From NCBI GenBank assembly GCA_963931865.1, contig OZ007509.1:15341983-15405982 (forward strand): a stretch of 64,000 nucleotides of DNA. Reading direction: 5' to 3'. The notes beneath the pieces are model-generated. The model ran no database searches, had not been told where the DNA came from, and saw only the letters and a list, made by a program, of their open reading frames with translations. Numbering within the stretch: position 1 is the first letter of the stretch; each line of letters starts with the position of its first letter. The position numbers were made by a program, and so were the translations under genes. Source of the stretch: Axinella damicornis (Eukaryota; Porifera; Demospongiae; Axinellida; Axinellidae). Shown here piece after piece: positions 63,774 through 64,000 of the stretch.

Positions 63774-64000
63774 TCCAAAAACTGCCTGTGACCGCGTGAC
63801 CGCGCTGATAAACTGCCAGTGACCCTGTGACCGTCGCAGAAATCCACCGTGACTCCGCGACTTTTTGGTAGTATACGGAGTAATACAGTAAGCCACACCT
63901 AAATCCGCCATATACGGGGTCACAATCACCGGTCGCACACGCAGCTCTAAGTACGGTGCTTATTATATTGGCGTGACCACCCCTTGTAATCAGGTCTCAT
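63774..64000. repeat. Copy of 21450-21720
   Basis: Near-identical to the sequence upstream of MADD-like copy M2, with GTGACCGCGTGACCG units; no coding sequence recognised. Continues past the window edge. Confidence 0.8.

Overview
The window is eukaryotic nuclear DNA, most likely from a marine demosponge. Evidence: short introns with GT/AG borders, phase-matched exons, long CA/GT microsatellites, many short inverted-repeat transposons, and a protein family combining ankyrin repeats, a Roc GTPase, a COR-like region and Death domains. The organism assignment is inference; no rRNA or mitochondrial marker is present.

The region is a degenerate tandem array built from one composite unit, with every recognisable gene part on the minus strand. 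Reading from high to low coordinates, a unit is: (i) the 3' half of a MADD-like gene (DENN-domain Rab3 GEF with its own death domain), (ii) an intact-looking ANK-Roc-COR-Death gene, equivalent to DAPK1 without the kinase, and (iii) an array of decayed copies of the Death-domain exon. Five ANK-Roc-COR-Death genes have complete reading frames: A 4142-8751, B 23134-26917, C 38534-42311, D 48797-52929, E 57251-61145/61238. Two further copies are relics (11.67-12.1 kb and 53.2-53.9 kb). MADD-like 3' exons occur seven times; the longest copy (16352-21338, nine phase-compatible exons) has an in-frame stop and a frame slip.

The five genes share a first exon of about 2.7-3.3 kb ending at the same phase-0 donor, followed by one of two 3' ends. 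A, C and E use two short linker exons and stop. B and D use a Pro/Thr linker exon and a second Death domain; D's last exon contains about three extra tandem copies of the C-terminal half of that Death domain. Ankyrin repeat number varies (10, 4, 6, 4, 4 in A-E) while the Roc and COR parts are nearly invariant.

Between the units are a duplicated segment with frameshifted rhodanese-domain exons (14.9-15.4 and 34.7-35.1 kb), one MICAL-type FAD-monooxygenase exon (31694-32096), and mobile elements: two piggyBac-type TTAA MITEs, a hairpin MITE family with 9-11 bp target duplications, a MITE family with TATTGGTC ends, a foldback element, and a SINE with tRNA-like and 5S-rRNA-like parts. About 30.2-31.6 kb and 21.4-22.1 kb have no gene I recognise.

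Inference: this looks like a birth-and-death cluster of kinase-less DAPK-like signalling proteins with variable ankyrin sensor domains and swappable Death-domain tails, plausibly in innate immunity or cell death, with a MADD 3' fragment carried along in each duplication.
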